From Gracilimonas sp965227785 (lineage in GTDB: Bacteria; Bacteroidota; Rhodothermia; Balneolales; Balneolaceae): 64,000 nucleotides of DNA. Numbering within the stretch: the first letter of the stretch is position 1; every line of letters starts with the position of its first letter. Under the pieces are notes generated by a model, which saw nothing but the letters and a program-made list of their open reading frames with translations, did not search any database and was not told where the DNA came from. The position numbers and the translations under genes were made by a program. Below are positions 27,169-35,796 of the stretch, one piece after another. Where the stretch lies: the NCBI RefSeq assembly GCF_965227785.1, contig NZ_OZ245785.1, positions 1,054,001 through 1,118,000 of the forward strand, read 5' to 3'.

Positions 27169-28323
27169 TTGAAGATTGAAGCCAAATACGACGTAATAAT
27201 TGCTGGTGGTGGACTCTCCGGACTTAGCCTTGCCTGGTACCTGGCCAAAGGAAACTACAAAGGGGAAGTACTGGTAACAGACTCAACCTTTGCACCTGTT
27301 AACGATAAAACCTGGTGTTTCTGGACTAACAAAGAACCTCCATTCCGTGATATTATTTACAAGAAATGGAAAAAAACCTGGGTTTCCGTTTTAGACTATA
27401 GCACCTTCCGCTACCTCAATGAATACAGTTACTACTGCATTCGAAGTGGGGATTTCCGGGAGTATGTACTGAGGGAGTTAAAAAAGCATCGAAACTTTGA
27501 TCTTCTGGAAGACAACATCCTTGATTTTTCTTCCAATCAAAGCAAGGCCGTGATGCTTACCAAGGGAGGCGATAGTTATATCGCCAACTATATTTTCCAA
27601 AGCATCATGAAACCCAAAGAATTGGATCCGTCGCAAACTAAGTATCCACTTATTCAGCATTTTTTGGGATGGGAAATAAAAACTTATGAGCCTGCCTTTG
27701 ATCCTGAGACCTTCACCATCATGGATTTTGACAATGACTTTGAACCCGGTGTAGGTTTTATGTATGTGTTACCTTTTACTCAAAACAAAGCACTGATTGA
27801 GTTCACAGTTTTTTCTGAAGATGTACTCAAAAAGAAAGAGTACAAGAACAAGATTAAACATTATCTCCTTCACGAACTCGGTCTCGACAAAGACCATTAT
27901 GAAATCAGGCGAAAGGAATATGGGCAGATTCCTATGGAAGACCGTCCACATATACCCTATTATGATAAAAATATTATCAACCTGGGTTCGGTAGGAGGAC
28001 AAACCAAACCCAGCACGGGCTATACCTTTACCCGAATACAAGACTACACTCAAAAGCTGGCGCAGAACCTTATTCAGGGATTTGAACCGCTTCCCCCTCA
28101 ACCGTCTAAGCTAAAATATCGGTATTACGATCTGCTGCTACTCCATATCCTCTCCAACTCCACGAACGACAGCCTCAGGGTTTTCAGATCTCTTTTTAAG
28201 AAGAATAACTTTGATGAAATTTTCCGTTTTCTCGGAGAAGACACCAATCTGCGGCAGGATTTAAAAATAATGTCTTCTGTACCTTATATCCCCTTTTTTA
28301 AGGCTATTTGGAAGAATATATGA
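27169..28323 (+). CDS. crtY: Lycopene beta-cyclase, CrtY type
   Basis: FAD-dependent carotenoid cyclase that turns lycopene ends into beta rings. The N-terminal dinucleotide-binding motif VIIAGGGLSGLSLAWYL is near residues 9-25, followed by KTWCFW (the family's TWCFW-like motif), the FMYVLPF strand and the EYGQIPM segment near residue 250 with its acidic residue. 384 residues is normal. The start is TTG with a good GGAGG 9 bases upstream (27155-27159). No other carotenoid gene adjoins it, so the rest of the pathway must lie elsewhere. Confidence 0.92.
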   Translation: MKIEAKYDVIIAGGGLSGLSLAWYLAKGNYKGEVLVTDSTFAPVNDKTWCFWTNKEPPFRDIIYKKWKKTWVSVLDYSTFRYLNEYSYYCIRSGDFREYVLRELKKHRNFDLLEDNILDFSSNQSKAVMLTKGGDSYIANYIFQSIMKPKELDPSQTKYPLIQHFLGWEIKTYEPAFDPETFTIMDFDNDFEPGVGFMYVLPFTQNKALIEFTVFSEDVLKKKEYKNKIKHYLLHELGLDKDHYEIRRKEYGQIPMEDRPHIPYYDKNIINLGSVGGQTKPSTGYTFTRIQDYTQKLAQNLIQGFEPLPPQPSKLKYRYYDLLLLHILSNSTNDSLRVFRSLFKKNNFDEIFRFLGEDTNLRQDLKIMSSVPYIPFFKAIWKNI

Positions 28324-28363
28324 AACGATAAGCCGGTGAAGACGATTTGGCTGGATCTAAAAA

Positions 28364-28385
28364 AAGTCAGGTTACAGCCTGGCTT
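28364..28385. terminator. Bidirectional terminator between crtY and rsmE
   Basis: An 8-base-pair stem AAGTCAGG/CCTGGCTT (one G-T pair), loop TTACAG. It has an A run on the left (28359-28365) and a T run on the right (28384-28389), so it can stop both convergent transcripts. The right side touches the rsmE stop. Confidence 0.85.
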
Positions 28386-28387
28386 TT

Positions 28388-29086
28388 TTATGTGGTAAAC
28401 AAAAACTGAGAAAGCAAAGCTAATGCTGCGGTTTCTGCCCTGAGCCTGTTCTTCCCCAAAGAAATCATTTGAGTATTCTTCTTTTTAGCCAACTCAACTT
28501 CTCTTGCAGAAAAGCCTCCTTCTGGTCCTATAAGTAGTAAATTCTTATTGTAACTTAAATTTTCAGGATGATGAGTGTCTGCTTCCACATGGGCCATCAT
28601 TGAATGATATTTGGGATAATATTCGAAAACCTCATCCATGGAGTTTTGATAGGTAACTTCAGGCAACCATCTTCTTTTACTTTGTTTGAAGGCACTTAAT
28701 ACAATGGATTGCAGCCGGTCTTCATTTATTCTGGACCGCTCCGAATGATCTGCATTAAATATGCATATCTCCCAGGCTCCCAGTTCTACAGCTTTTTCAA
28801 CAGCAAACTCTAACCGGTCTCTTTTTTTTATGGCTCCGAAAACAAGCACTTTTTTTATCGTTGGCTCCGGATCGTAATCGGTTTCCAGTATATCTGCCAG
28901 TACGGATTTCTTTGATATGGATGAGACCTGTGTCGTATACAAATTGCCCCTTCCATCAGAAGCATACAATTCGTCTCCAACCTTAAACCGTAATACTTTA
29001 GAAGCATGCGTTGCTTCCTGATCAACCAATTCCAGGCGGTTTGCAGATACGTGTTCAGGATGTGTGAAAAATACGTTGTCCATCAT
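28388..29086 (-). CDS. rsmE: 16S rRNA (uracil-1498-N3)-methyltransferase
   Basis: SPOUT-class methyltransferase that makes m3U1498 in 16S rRNA using SAM. The 232 residues show an N-terminal PUA-like domain (HASKVLRFKVGDEL) and the C-terminal knot: AVEKAVELGAWEICIF, HSERSRINEDR, LLIGPEGGFSAREV and LGKNRLRAETAALALLS. All hallmark segments of RsmE are present. It ends in a shared terminator with crtY. Confidence 0.95.
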   Translation of the reverse strand: MMDNVFFTHPEHVSANRLELVDQEATHASKVLRFKVGDELYASDGRGNLYTTQVSSISKKSVLADILETDYDPEPTIKKVLVFGAIKKRDRLEFAVEKAVELGAWEICIFNADHSERSRINEDRLQSIVLSAFKQSKRRWLPEVTYQNSMDEVFEYYPKYHSMMAHVEADTHHPENLSYNKNLLLIGPEGGFSAREVELAKKKNTQMISLGKNRLRAETAALALLSQFLFTT

Positions 29087-29142
29087 TCAGTTCACTAAAC
29101 TTAATGTAAATCAGGAAAACACCGGATCATCGAGCAGGGAAG

Positions 29143-29370
29143 TTAATCAGCATTTGAAGCTTTCTTGTAGTACGCACCGGGCTCAAATTCCGTAACACCG
29201 GTTTCGAACATCAACTCGATATAGGGAATGCAAAGTCCGCATCCACAGCTACAGAAGTCATCAGCCTGAAGTTCTTCAACGGATGTTATACCGTTCTCTT
29301 CAGCATAAGCTTTAACTTCTTTGAAGTTTCGGCTGTGGCAAATACATCGGTTGACTAAATATCGGCTCAT
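29143..29370 (-). CDS. BFD-like [2Fe-2S]-binding small protein
   Basis: A 75-residue protein with the cysteine layout of bacterioferritin-associated ferredoxin domains: Cys9-x-Cys11 near the start and Cys44-x2-Cys47 after a helix, plus extra Cys40 and Cys42 (CSCGCGLC). It likely holds a [2Fe-2S] cluster. Its start overlaps the dCTP deaminase stop by 4 bases (ATGA). The functional link to nucleotide metabolism, if any, is unknown. Confidence 0.8.
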   Translation of the reverse strand: MSRYLVNRCICHSRNFKEVKAYAEENGITSVEELQADDFCSCGCGLCIPYIELMFETGVTEFEPGAYYKKASNAD

Positions 29371-30581
29371 GGTTGCTTGAAATGCTTACCTAACTTTAGA
29401 TCCTGTCCCTGGTAGTTACTGTCAATTTCCTCACCATATACAAAATCCGGTTTCTCAGCATTGGGTTCAAACTGCATGCTGAACATGGTCTGGCCATCCT
29501 CAATCATAAAGGGGACATCATGCGACCGAACTTCAAGCACCGCTCTTGCTCCCTGATCTTCCACCGACCCGCCGAAGCCGCTGTCAAAAAAGCCCGCGTA
29601 ATGTGTTCTTAATTCTCCCGATCCGGTATCATAGGCCATCATTTCACAGGCAAGATGAGCGGGCACCCGGATTCGTTCTTTGGATGCAAAAATATAAAAA
29701 GCCTCCGGTTCCAGAATAAGCTGATCGTTCTGTTGGGCATAAATCGGCTCCCAAAATTCCTCTACTGCATAGTGGCCGATATTCTCCAGATCAATATAAT
29801 TGTTGTGCTTCTTTGCCTTATATCCGATAATGTCGCCTTTCTTTCCCTTCAGGTCTACACTCATGAAAAGGCCTTGCTTAACTTTGATCTTCTCCATGGA
29901 AACAGGCTCTCTTTGTTCATCAAACAAGAGAGGATCTGCTGCATGCACTCTTAGCAAATCCTGGTCGGGCAGCACCTCAAATCCATGCCGAACGCGTAGC
30001 TGATTTAACCTTTGTCCGGTTTTCACTTTAATCGAAAATGACTTGGGTACTACTTCCAGATACATCTTTCCTCGATAGCCCGGAGTCACCTCTTCAAAAC
30101 GATGGGAATAATCAGTAATCACTCTCGTAAATACATCTAATCGTCCGGTAGAGCTTTTGGGATTTGCCTTAGCCGAAAGATTTTCAACCGTACCCAGCTT
30201 AACTTCACTTTTTTCTTTATTACCGTTAAACAATCCTTTCTGAATCGTGTTGTTTGATTCAGGGAGGTTCAGCTCTTCCAACAGAGGAATGATATACACA
30301 CAATTTTGCTCAAGAACAGCTCCATCCGAAATGGGCACTTCATACATTTTCAGTTTTTCCACCTTCTCTTCCACGGAATCATTTTCGGGAAGAAAGCTGC
30401 ACCGAACACGATAGGCTACTTCACCCAGGCGCAGATCAATTGAGTTGGGTTGAAACTGATTATCCTGAATAGGATAGTTTGAGTCGGATGAAATAATCCC
30501 AAGTGCATGAAGCAACTTGAGTTTCTGGACCGGTAAAATTCCTTTTGTGCGAAGCTGAACTTCTTTCAGAGTCTCGGGCAT
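29367..30581 (-). CDS. Long-form 2'-deoxycytidine 5'-triphosphate deaminase
   Basis: A 404-residue member of the dCTP deaminase/dUTPase fold, about twice the size of E. coli Dcd. The first half holds FQPNSIDLRLGEVAYRVR and the second QLILEPEAFYIFASKERIRVPAHLACEMMAYDTGSGELRTHYAGFFDSGFGG, both deaminase-like, so it looks like an internally duplicated chain, as in the alphaproteobacterial long Dcd family. I start at the ATG at 30581; a TTG at 30587 adds two residues. Provides dUTP for thymidylate synthesis. Confidence 0.88.
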   Translation of the reverse strand: MPETLKEVQLRTKGILPVQKLKLLHALGIISSDSNYPIQDNQFQPNSIDLRLGEVAYRVRCSFLPENDSVEEKVEKLKMYEVPISDGAVLEQNCVYIIPLLEELNLPESNNTIQKGLFNGNKEKSEVKLGTVENLSAKANPKSSTGRLDVFTRVITDYSHRFEEVTPGYRGKMYLEVVPKSFSIKVKTGQRLNQLRVRHGFEVLPDQDLLRVHAADPLLFDEQREPVSMEKIKVKQGLFMSVDLKGKKGDIIGYKAKKHNNYIDLENIGHYAVEEFWEPIYAQQNDQLILEPEAFYIFASKERIRVPAHLACEMMAYDTGSGELRTHYAGFFDSGFGGSVEDQGARAVLEVRSHDVPFMIEDGQTMFSMQFEPNAEKPDFVYGEEIDSNYQGQDLKLGKHFKQP

Positions 30582-30660
30582 AGTCAAATAGCGTGCTTAT
30601 TTTCGACTGAAGATAACGACCACATCCGAATATTCAATATTGAATAGTGGATATCCATTT

Positions 30661-31488
30661 TCATTTCTTCCGGGTTAACCATTTACCGTATAATTCAGGA
30701 CGCCGATCCCTTAAAAATAAATTTTTGGCATGTGACTCTTCTACCTCATTCAGGTTCAGCTCGGCATATAATATTTCTTCTGTTCCTTCACCAGCTCTGG
30801 CTATTACTTCACCGGCAGGGTTACTCACAAAAGACTCCCCCGCAAATTTAAGCTTAGGCTCTTCCCCTACACGATTGCATAAAGCCACGAAATATCCGTT
30901 CTGAAAGGCAGCCGTCCTGACCTCAGCCTCATATAAACCATCCGGCCACTCCCCTACGGAACCCGCCTGAGGAATAATAACCAAATCGGCACCGGCCAAA
31001 GCCAACGCACGCATATATTCAGGATAGTGCCGGTCATAACAAATAGCGACACCAATTTTTCCGAATGGAGTTTCATATACCGGAGCCCCGTTATTACCCG
31101 GAGTGTAATACTGCTGCTCATGAAAACAGGCATATTCGGTAATATGAACCATCCGCGTAGTTCCTAAAATGGAACCATCGGTGTTAATAACCGGAGAGCT
31201 ATCGTAGAGATTATTACCATCTTTTTCATACAAATTTAAGATGATTACCACGCCAAATTCCTTCGCCAGTTCTGAGATAGCATCTGTAGTTTTTCCCGGG
31301 ATAGATTCCGCTAAATCTAAAGGATTTTCAGGATTTTGAAACTGTGGATAGAAAGGCTCAAAAGCCAATTCAGCAAAACAAATGACATTAGCACCTGTCT
31401 TGGCCGCTTTCCTTGCCAATTCAATTCCCTTTTTTAGATTCTCATCTCTGTTCTCAGAACAGGACTGTTGAATGAGTGCAACTTTCAT
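30661..31488 (-). CDS. Nitrilase-superfamily carbon-nitrogen hydrolase
   Basis: A 275-residue amidase-fold protein. The catalytic Glu40 (CFAELAFEPF) and nucleophile Cys150 (GVAICYDRHYPE) are clear, and the overall sequence is nearest to N-carbamoylputrescine amidase and beta-ureidopropionase-like enzymes. Where that group has Lys in RKxH, this one has TRMVH, with Met113 at the Lys position by my eye alignment. Substrate therefore uncertain. Stands alone, downstream (in the transcriptional sense) of the PID-CTERM-like mini-gene. Confidence 0.82.
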   Translation of the reverse strand: MKVALIQQSCSENRDENLKKGIELARKAAKTGANVICFAELAFEPFYPQFQNPENPLDLAESIPGKTTDAISELAKEFGVVIILNLYEKDGNNLYDSSPVINTDGSILGTTRMVHITEYACFHEQQYYTPGNNGAPVYETPFGKIGVAICYDRHYPEYMRALALAGADLVIIPQAGSVGEWPDGLYEAEVRTAAFQNGYFVALCNRVGEEPKLKFAGESFVSNPAGEVIARAGEGTEEILYAELNLNEVEESHAKNLFLRDRRPELYGKWLTRKK

Positions 31489-31560
31489 AGAAAATGGAAA
31501 ATAAATGAATCGTATTGTTTAAGAGAAGCTAATAAGAAAAAACCAATATGCAGAAGTGAA

Positions 31561-31770
31561 TCAGAACTTCGGCTCTTCTTCCATCAATCTTTTTCTACGG
31601 TCTCTGAGCTTTTTGATGGCGTACCCTCCTCCTGCTGCTGCAAGCAGACTCAATCCGCCATCAATTGGTGCTTGAGTTGGGTTCATGGGCGCAGAAGGCT
31701 GGGCAAATAGAATAGTAGTGAACAGAAGAGTGAACACAATAGCTAAGGAAAAATAGATTAGTGATTTCAT
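31561..31770 (-). CDS. PID-CTERM-like mini-protein
   Basis: A 69-residue protein. It has a signal peptide (residues 1-24, ending in LFAQ), a short Pro-rich linker, then APIDGGLSLLAAAGGGYAIK followed by KLRDRRKR. The second half has the three-part shape of a sorting signal: PIDGG motif, hydrophobic helix, basic cluster. It matches what I know as the PID-CTERM domain of Bacteroidota, thought to be handled by an exosortase/archaeosortase-like enzyme. No such enzyme is in the window. It starts 34 bases after the T9SS-type gene and may share its transcript. Confidence 0.7.
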   Translation of the reverse strand: MKSLIYFSLAIVFTLLFTTILFAQPSAPMNPTQAPIDGGLSLLAAAGGGYAIKKLRDRRKRLMEEEPKF

Positions 31771-31804
31771 ATTCAGGAAATATTTAAAGGAAGACTAACT
31801 GCAA

Positions 31805-34702
31805 TTACTTTATTAGGGTCATTTGACGAAACAAAACCTGGTTTCCGGCCTGCAAGCGGTAATGATATATCCCACTGGCCATGTCGGCCGCATTCCAGCT
31901 CACCCGGTAATTGCCCACTGGTTTTGTTTCATTTACAAGCGTGGCAACCTGTTGTCCCATCACATTATATACGGTAAGCGTTACCAGAGCCGGCTGCGAC
32001 ACACTATACTCAATGGTGGTATTCGGGTTAAACGGATTCGGGTAGTTTTGTCTCAGAGCAAATGATTCCGGGGCATCCACCTGTTCTGTGCTTGTAGTTG
32101 TACTGGTTCTCAAAGCAATTGAGAACCTTGAATTAACATCTTCAAGTTTTGCCTGTGCAGTCGAAATTCTGAAAGCACTTATTTCTTTTTGTTTCTGGGA
32201 TGCTTCAACATCAAACTCATATGAAGTTCCCGGTTCCAGAACTATGGATTCCCCGGTTTCATAATCATTCAGAGTAAATTCCCAGTCCTCCGGAATATTT
32301 TTAAACTCCGGCCAGCTTAAGGTATAGGTACCGGAAACTCCGGCATCTTGGATCACCAGTTCATAGTGTTGCTCTTCCTCCGGATTTAGTGTACGGGCAT
32401 CCTGGACCAGTAATTCTTTCCCATTCCCAAAATCATTTTCAAAAGCAAGGTAAGGAGAACCATTCATGGGCGTTAACTTCCCGCCATCAAAACCATCTCT
32501 TTCCGGGATAGACCGTTCAGAAAAATAAAGCTTATTGGTTTGGTCGGTATAACCGCCCGGAGCCTCCAGTAAAAGGTCAACCTGGCGGAAATTGGTACCA
32601 GAATCCAGTTTGGAAAGTTTAACGGTATCTGTTGTAGCAGCTGAAGTAGGGATAGTCAACTGAGTGGTAGAACTGCTAAATCTTTGAACAAAAAAGCCGC
32701 TCCAGTCACCGATTACATAACCACTTCCCAGATTGACCGTCACCCAACCGGATGAATCATAGAGATAAACGGGGCTCGTCAGCCCGTCATTTACGCCATT
32801 ACTGTTATCATTCCCTGAAATATCATCGATGGAGAGATTGCTGTTGTATGGATTTCCGGCCAGCGTCCAGGTATCAGAAACCGTAACCTGCACATCTGCA
32901 TCGGGAGCATTTCCAAAAGCATCAAGGGTGATTGGAAGCGGTGAACTTCCGGCGGTGGAGTTATCAAAGAAATAAAGGAAAAAGCCTAATCCGTCTCCCC
33001 AGGGAGTGGTCGTATTGGTTGGAACCAGATAGTCCGACTGATCAGAACCATCAAAAGCGGGGTTATAGAAGAAATTGGAATCAGAGCCAGAATTAACACC
33101 ACCGGGTACTCCTTGTACGGCCGTGTTATCAGAAATATCGGCTACCGTCCCATCCTCAACCGGTAGTGATAGCAAACGCCAGCCGGCACTGCCGGTAATT
33201 GTCGTGGATGGCTGAAAATAGGTACCATCGATTCGGGTTCCGGGCGAAAAGGATGAGGCATCAGTTGTATCAGCCGTTTCGTGCTGCACAAAACTACCCG
33301 TAAGATCAGGTTTTCTGGTAAGGGATTCATCACTACCGGCTTCAGAACCATAGGTTAAACTTAAAATCTCAACACCAGAGCTATTTTTCAGTGTGATTGT
33401 TTCACCGGAGTTGTTCAATCCTAATGATGAAGTAGAGTCCACAAAGCTATTTCCAAAGTCTCCCGTAGGCGTTCCTCCACCAAAAATAACTGCCGCTTGC
33501 AAAGGCTTTAATGTTGTTGATGACGGGAATGTATACCTGTCTGTGGTGTTGTCAGAAAACACCCAGTTGCTTATATCAATATCGCTAGCCCCATAGTTAA
33601 CCAATTCTATGAACTCATCATCATCGGTGTCAACGATACCATCTCTGTTTGCATCGCCGCTTGTACCATCCGGATCAGCTAAAATCTCATTAAAAATAAT
33701 ATCCGGAGTTTCTAAAGTAGTAGCGTTATCCTCTGGAACTGTACCATCAGTTTTATAATCGATATCCGACCCTGAGTTCGTATATGGATAGATCTTAAAA
33801 TAGTACATTGTAGTTTCATCAAGCCCGGTGAAAGAAACCGATTCTTCACCAAAGGCTACATTCAGTGCACCTGAACCATCCGAAAGATCCGAATCATCAG
33901 AAACCGGAGTTGCATCACTCGGACTGGTAATTGACCCAAAACTCATATCACTGACCTTTATAAGGTAGGCATCCGGTAATGGGGAGCCAGTTGCGTCAGT
34001 CCACGATAAATCCACTGAATTAATCGAGCCTGAAGCTGAGAAAGAAGAAGCGTGGTTTGCAGGTTCGGATTTAACAGATGACTCAAGAATGATTGAGCCA
34101 CTCGTTTGTCCATCATTTATAGACCCGATTGTGGCCGAAGCTAACGTCCACCCACTCCCATCATTTCCAACAACGTCATTTGGTGCCTGTAGACTATTAT
34201 CTCCACTATCATCATCACTGGTAACGTGTAAATAATTATCAGCTGAAGAACTACCCGTTGTTGTTATATCAGTGCTTATGTCGCCGGCGCCTTGCCACGC
34301 TACAGCATCAATCACATCTCCTGATGCATTGTAAAGAATTATACCGTCCGGGCCATTCTGCAATGAACTAGCAGTAGATTCATCAGTACCGGTTGAAAAG
34401 CTACCTGTGCCCAGAACGTAAAACCCTAATGAATTCGAATCATCATCCGTGATGCCATCATCCGGAATGGCAAAGGTTCCAATGGTATGAGTGAATATTT
34501 CGGAGTCACCACTTCCATTTACATGGTAAATTTGATAACCGGTGATATCAGTACCAGCGACTCCGATTAATTCAACAAATTCGATATCATCCGAACTTGC
34601 GTCATCTGCTCGTATCTCATTAATCCTAACTTGCCCCAGCACCCCTGTTGAAAAACATAAGATCATAGAAATTATGTAAAGGAGAATCTTATTCTTCTTC
34701 AT
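31805..34702 (-). CDS. Secreted lamin-tail-domain protein with type IX sorting domain
   Basis: A 965-residue exported protein, Ser/Asp/Thr rich. Order: signal peptide (1-25), lamin-tail domain (about 25-200, VRINEIRADDASSDDIEFVEL), fibronectin III-like domain (about 210-330), second lamin-tail domain (about 335-470, NEILADPDG and DEFIELVNYG), a beta-rich middle, and a C-terminal T9SS type A domain (YPNPFNPNTTIEYSV to the terminal RQMTLIK). The C-domain sends it through the type IX system to the cell surface or medium. I start at ATG 34702, not the TTG at 34708. Role in adhesion or matrix is inferred only. Confidence 0.88.
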   Translation of the reverse strand: MKKNKILLYIISMILCFSTGVLGQVRINEIRADDASSDDIEFVELIGVAGTDITGYQIYHVNGSGDSEIFTHTIGTFAIPDDGITDDDSNSLGFYVLGTGSFSTGTDESTASSLQNGPDGIILYNASGDVIDAVAWQGAGDISTDITTTGSSSADNYLHVTSDDDSGDNSLQAPNDVVGNDGSGWTLASATIGSINDGQTSGSIILESSVKSEPANHASSFSASGSINSVDLSWTDATGSPLPDAYLIKVSDMSFGSITSPSDATPVSDDSDLSDGSGALNVAFGEESVSFTGLDETTMYYFKIYPYTNSGSDIDYKTDGTVPEDNATTLETPDIIFNEILADPDGTSGDANRDGIVDTDDDEFIELVNYGASDIDISNWVFSDNTTDRYTFPSSTTLKPLQAAVIFGGGTPTGDFGNSFVDSTSSLGLNNSGETITLKNSSGVEILSLTYGSEAGSDESLTRKPDLTGSFVQHETADTTDASSFSPGTRIDGTYFQPSTTITGSAGWRLLSLPVEDGTVADISDNTAVQGVPGGVNSGSDSNFFYNPAFDGSDQSDYLVPTNTTTPWGDGLGFFLYFFDNSTAGSSPLPITLDAFGNAPDADVQVTVSDTWTLAGNPYNSNLSIDDISGNDNSNGVNDGLTSPVYLYDSSGWVTVNLGSGYVIGDWSGFFVQRFSSSTTQLTIPTSAATTDTVKLSKLDSGTNFRQVDLLLEAPGGYTDQTNKLYFSERSIPERDGFDGGKLTPMNGSPYLAFENDFGNGKELLVQDARTLNPEEEQHYELVIQDAGVSGTYTLSWPEFKNIPEDWEFTLNDYETGESIVLEPGTSYEFDVEASQKQKEISAFRISTAQAKLEDVNSRFSIALRTSTTTSTEQVDAPESFALRQNYPNPFNPNTTIEYSVSQPALVTLTVYNVMGQQVATLVNETKPVGNYRVSWNAADMASGIYHYRLQAGNQVLFRQMTLIK

Positions 34703-34924
34703 AACCAATCCATCTTGACTTAATACTGTACCCCCTTAATTATTCAAAAAGGGTATTTATTCTTAGATCAGAAGAGAACATCCCCGAAGTAACATCATTT
34801 CTTTCTTTGACCTAATTTTTCTTAAAAAACCACTATTTAAAAATATAATCTTCTTTTCGTGCAAATATTAGAGGCTTCTAATAAAACTTCACCCCTCACG
34901 GTAGCCTTTCATGTGGAAAAACAA

Positions 34925-34949
34925 AAGCCGGATAAACTATATCCGGCTT
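34925..34949 (-). terminator. Second terminator of the small basic-protein transcript
   Basis: A perfect 10-base stem AAGCCGGATA/TATCCGGCTT with a 5-base loop. Read on the minus strand it is followed by CTTTTGTTTTT-like T-rich bases, so it backs up the stronger hairpin 28 bases before it. Confidence 0.65.
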
Positions 34950-34976
34950 CAGTCATAATATCAGGCAAATAAAAAA

Positions 34977-35005
34977 GCCCCCGCACATTGATTAAGTGCG
35001 GGGGC
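34977..35005 (-). terminator. Strong Rho-independent terminator
   Basis: A perfect 10-base G+C-rich stem GCCCCCGCAC/GTGCGGGGGC with a 9-base loop, 11 bases past the stop of the 30-residue gene. Six T follow on the minus strand (plus-strand A run 34971-34976). Confidence 0.9.
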
Positions 35006-35016
35006 TTTATAAAATC

Positions 35017-35109
35017 TTACTTTTTCTTCTTGTGTCTGTTTTTTCTCAGACGCTTTTTACGCTTATGCTTGGCTATTTTGGCGCGCTTTCTTTTTTTACC
35101 GCTTGGCAT
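35017..35109 (-). CDS. 30-residue AURKAIP1/COX24-domain (mS38-like) basic protein
   Basis: A very short gene read directly from the minus strand: ATG at 35109, 30 codons, TAA at 35017. The product begins MPSGKKRKRAKIAKHKRKKR and ends in a Lys/His/Arg run; 21 of its 30 residues are Lys, Arg or His. It matches the small bacterial proteins with the AURKAIP1/COX24 domain, which in mitochondria is ribosomal protein mS38 and in mycobacteria corresponds to bS22. So a small-subunit ribosomal role is likely. It lies 84 bases after the HU gene and is followed by two terminators, which supports real expression. Confidence 0.85.
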   Translation of the reverse strand: MPSGKKRKRAKIAKHKRKKRLRKNRHKKKK

Positions 35110-35193
35110 AAATACTCACCTACATATTGTTTTATAAAAATTACTGTTGTTCGAACAGTTTACAAAATAAGAAGTTTTATCAGGTTTTCTAAA

Positions 35194-35487
35194 TCAATTT
35201 TCAACCATGTGTGCTTCGTTAACTGCTTCTTTAAAATCTTTCGACATTTTCAGCACCGGCGCATATTGCTCCGGAACAATGACTTCTTCATTTGTTTTGG
35301 GATTACGAGCTACTCTCTGAGCTCGTTTAACAACTTTAAAACTGCCAAATCCTCTCAGTTCAATATTCTCGCCTCTCTTCATGGCGTCAATTACAGTTTC
35401 CATAAAACCGTTAACTACCGCCTCGGTTTCTACTTTCGTTAACCCTACAGATGAAGAAATTACATCTACTATATCTGCTTTAGTCAT
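35194..35487 (-). CDS. HU/IHF family DNA-binding protein
   Basis: Histone-like DNA-bending protein, 97 residues. The family core is evident: MTKADIVDVISSSVGLTKVE start, the VIDAMKRGENIELRGFGSF segment and the DNA arm ARNPKTNEEVIVPE. It has a short C-terminal extension. HU and IHF subunits cannot be told apart by eye. It likely shares a transcript with the 30-residue basic protein downstream. Confidence 0.93.
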   Translation of the reverse strand: MTKADIVDVISSSVGLTKVETEAVVNGFMETVIDAMKRGENIELRGFGSFKVVKRAQRVARNPKTNEEVIVPEQYAPVLKMSKDFKEAVNEAHMVEN

Positions 35488-35796
35488 AATCTAAAAGGTT
35501 GTTTATTAATTTATCTATAGTTTTAAAAATACAATAATGAAAACAAAGCTTCCGAAAAATCGTTCACAAGTTTGAACAAATTACGGAGTTAACATTTTAT
35601 GCTTACTATGTTTTCACTTCTTACTAAAATCAAACAACAGCTCTTTCTTTTCCGTTTGCCTCTTCAAAAAAGGGTGTTTAGTAGTATCTTCCGCCACCGG
35701 CCCTGCTTTCACAAATGTTAACCCTTTAATATTCCCAAATGTTTTTTACTTTCAGCCTGCCCTCTTAACATATTCTTAACCTATAAAATTTTATTC
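35488..35796. other. 309-base divergent intergenic region
   Basis: Promoter region for both the HU gene (-) and the symporter (+). A+T rich. It holds a widely spaced perfect inverted pair GTTAACATTT (35588-35597) and AAATGTTAAC (35713-35722), possibly chance. I see no open frame, RNA gene or clear -33/-7 pair. Confidence 0.5.

Noticed and set aside
34996..35442. A 148-codon plus-strand open frame (hydrophobic, Phe-rich)
   Set aside because: It is the antisense of the HU gene and of the 30-residue basic-protein gene and includes terminator bases; composition is that of a reverse-strand shadow.
35588..35722. Wide inverted pair GTTAACATTT/AAATGTTAAC as an operator
   Set aside because: The halves are 115 bases apart in an A+T-rich gap, so chance is a fair explanation.
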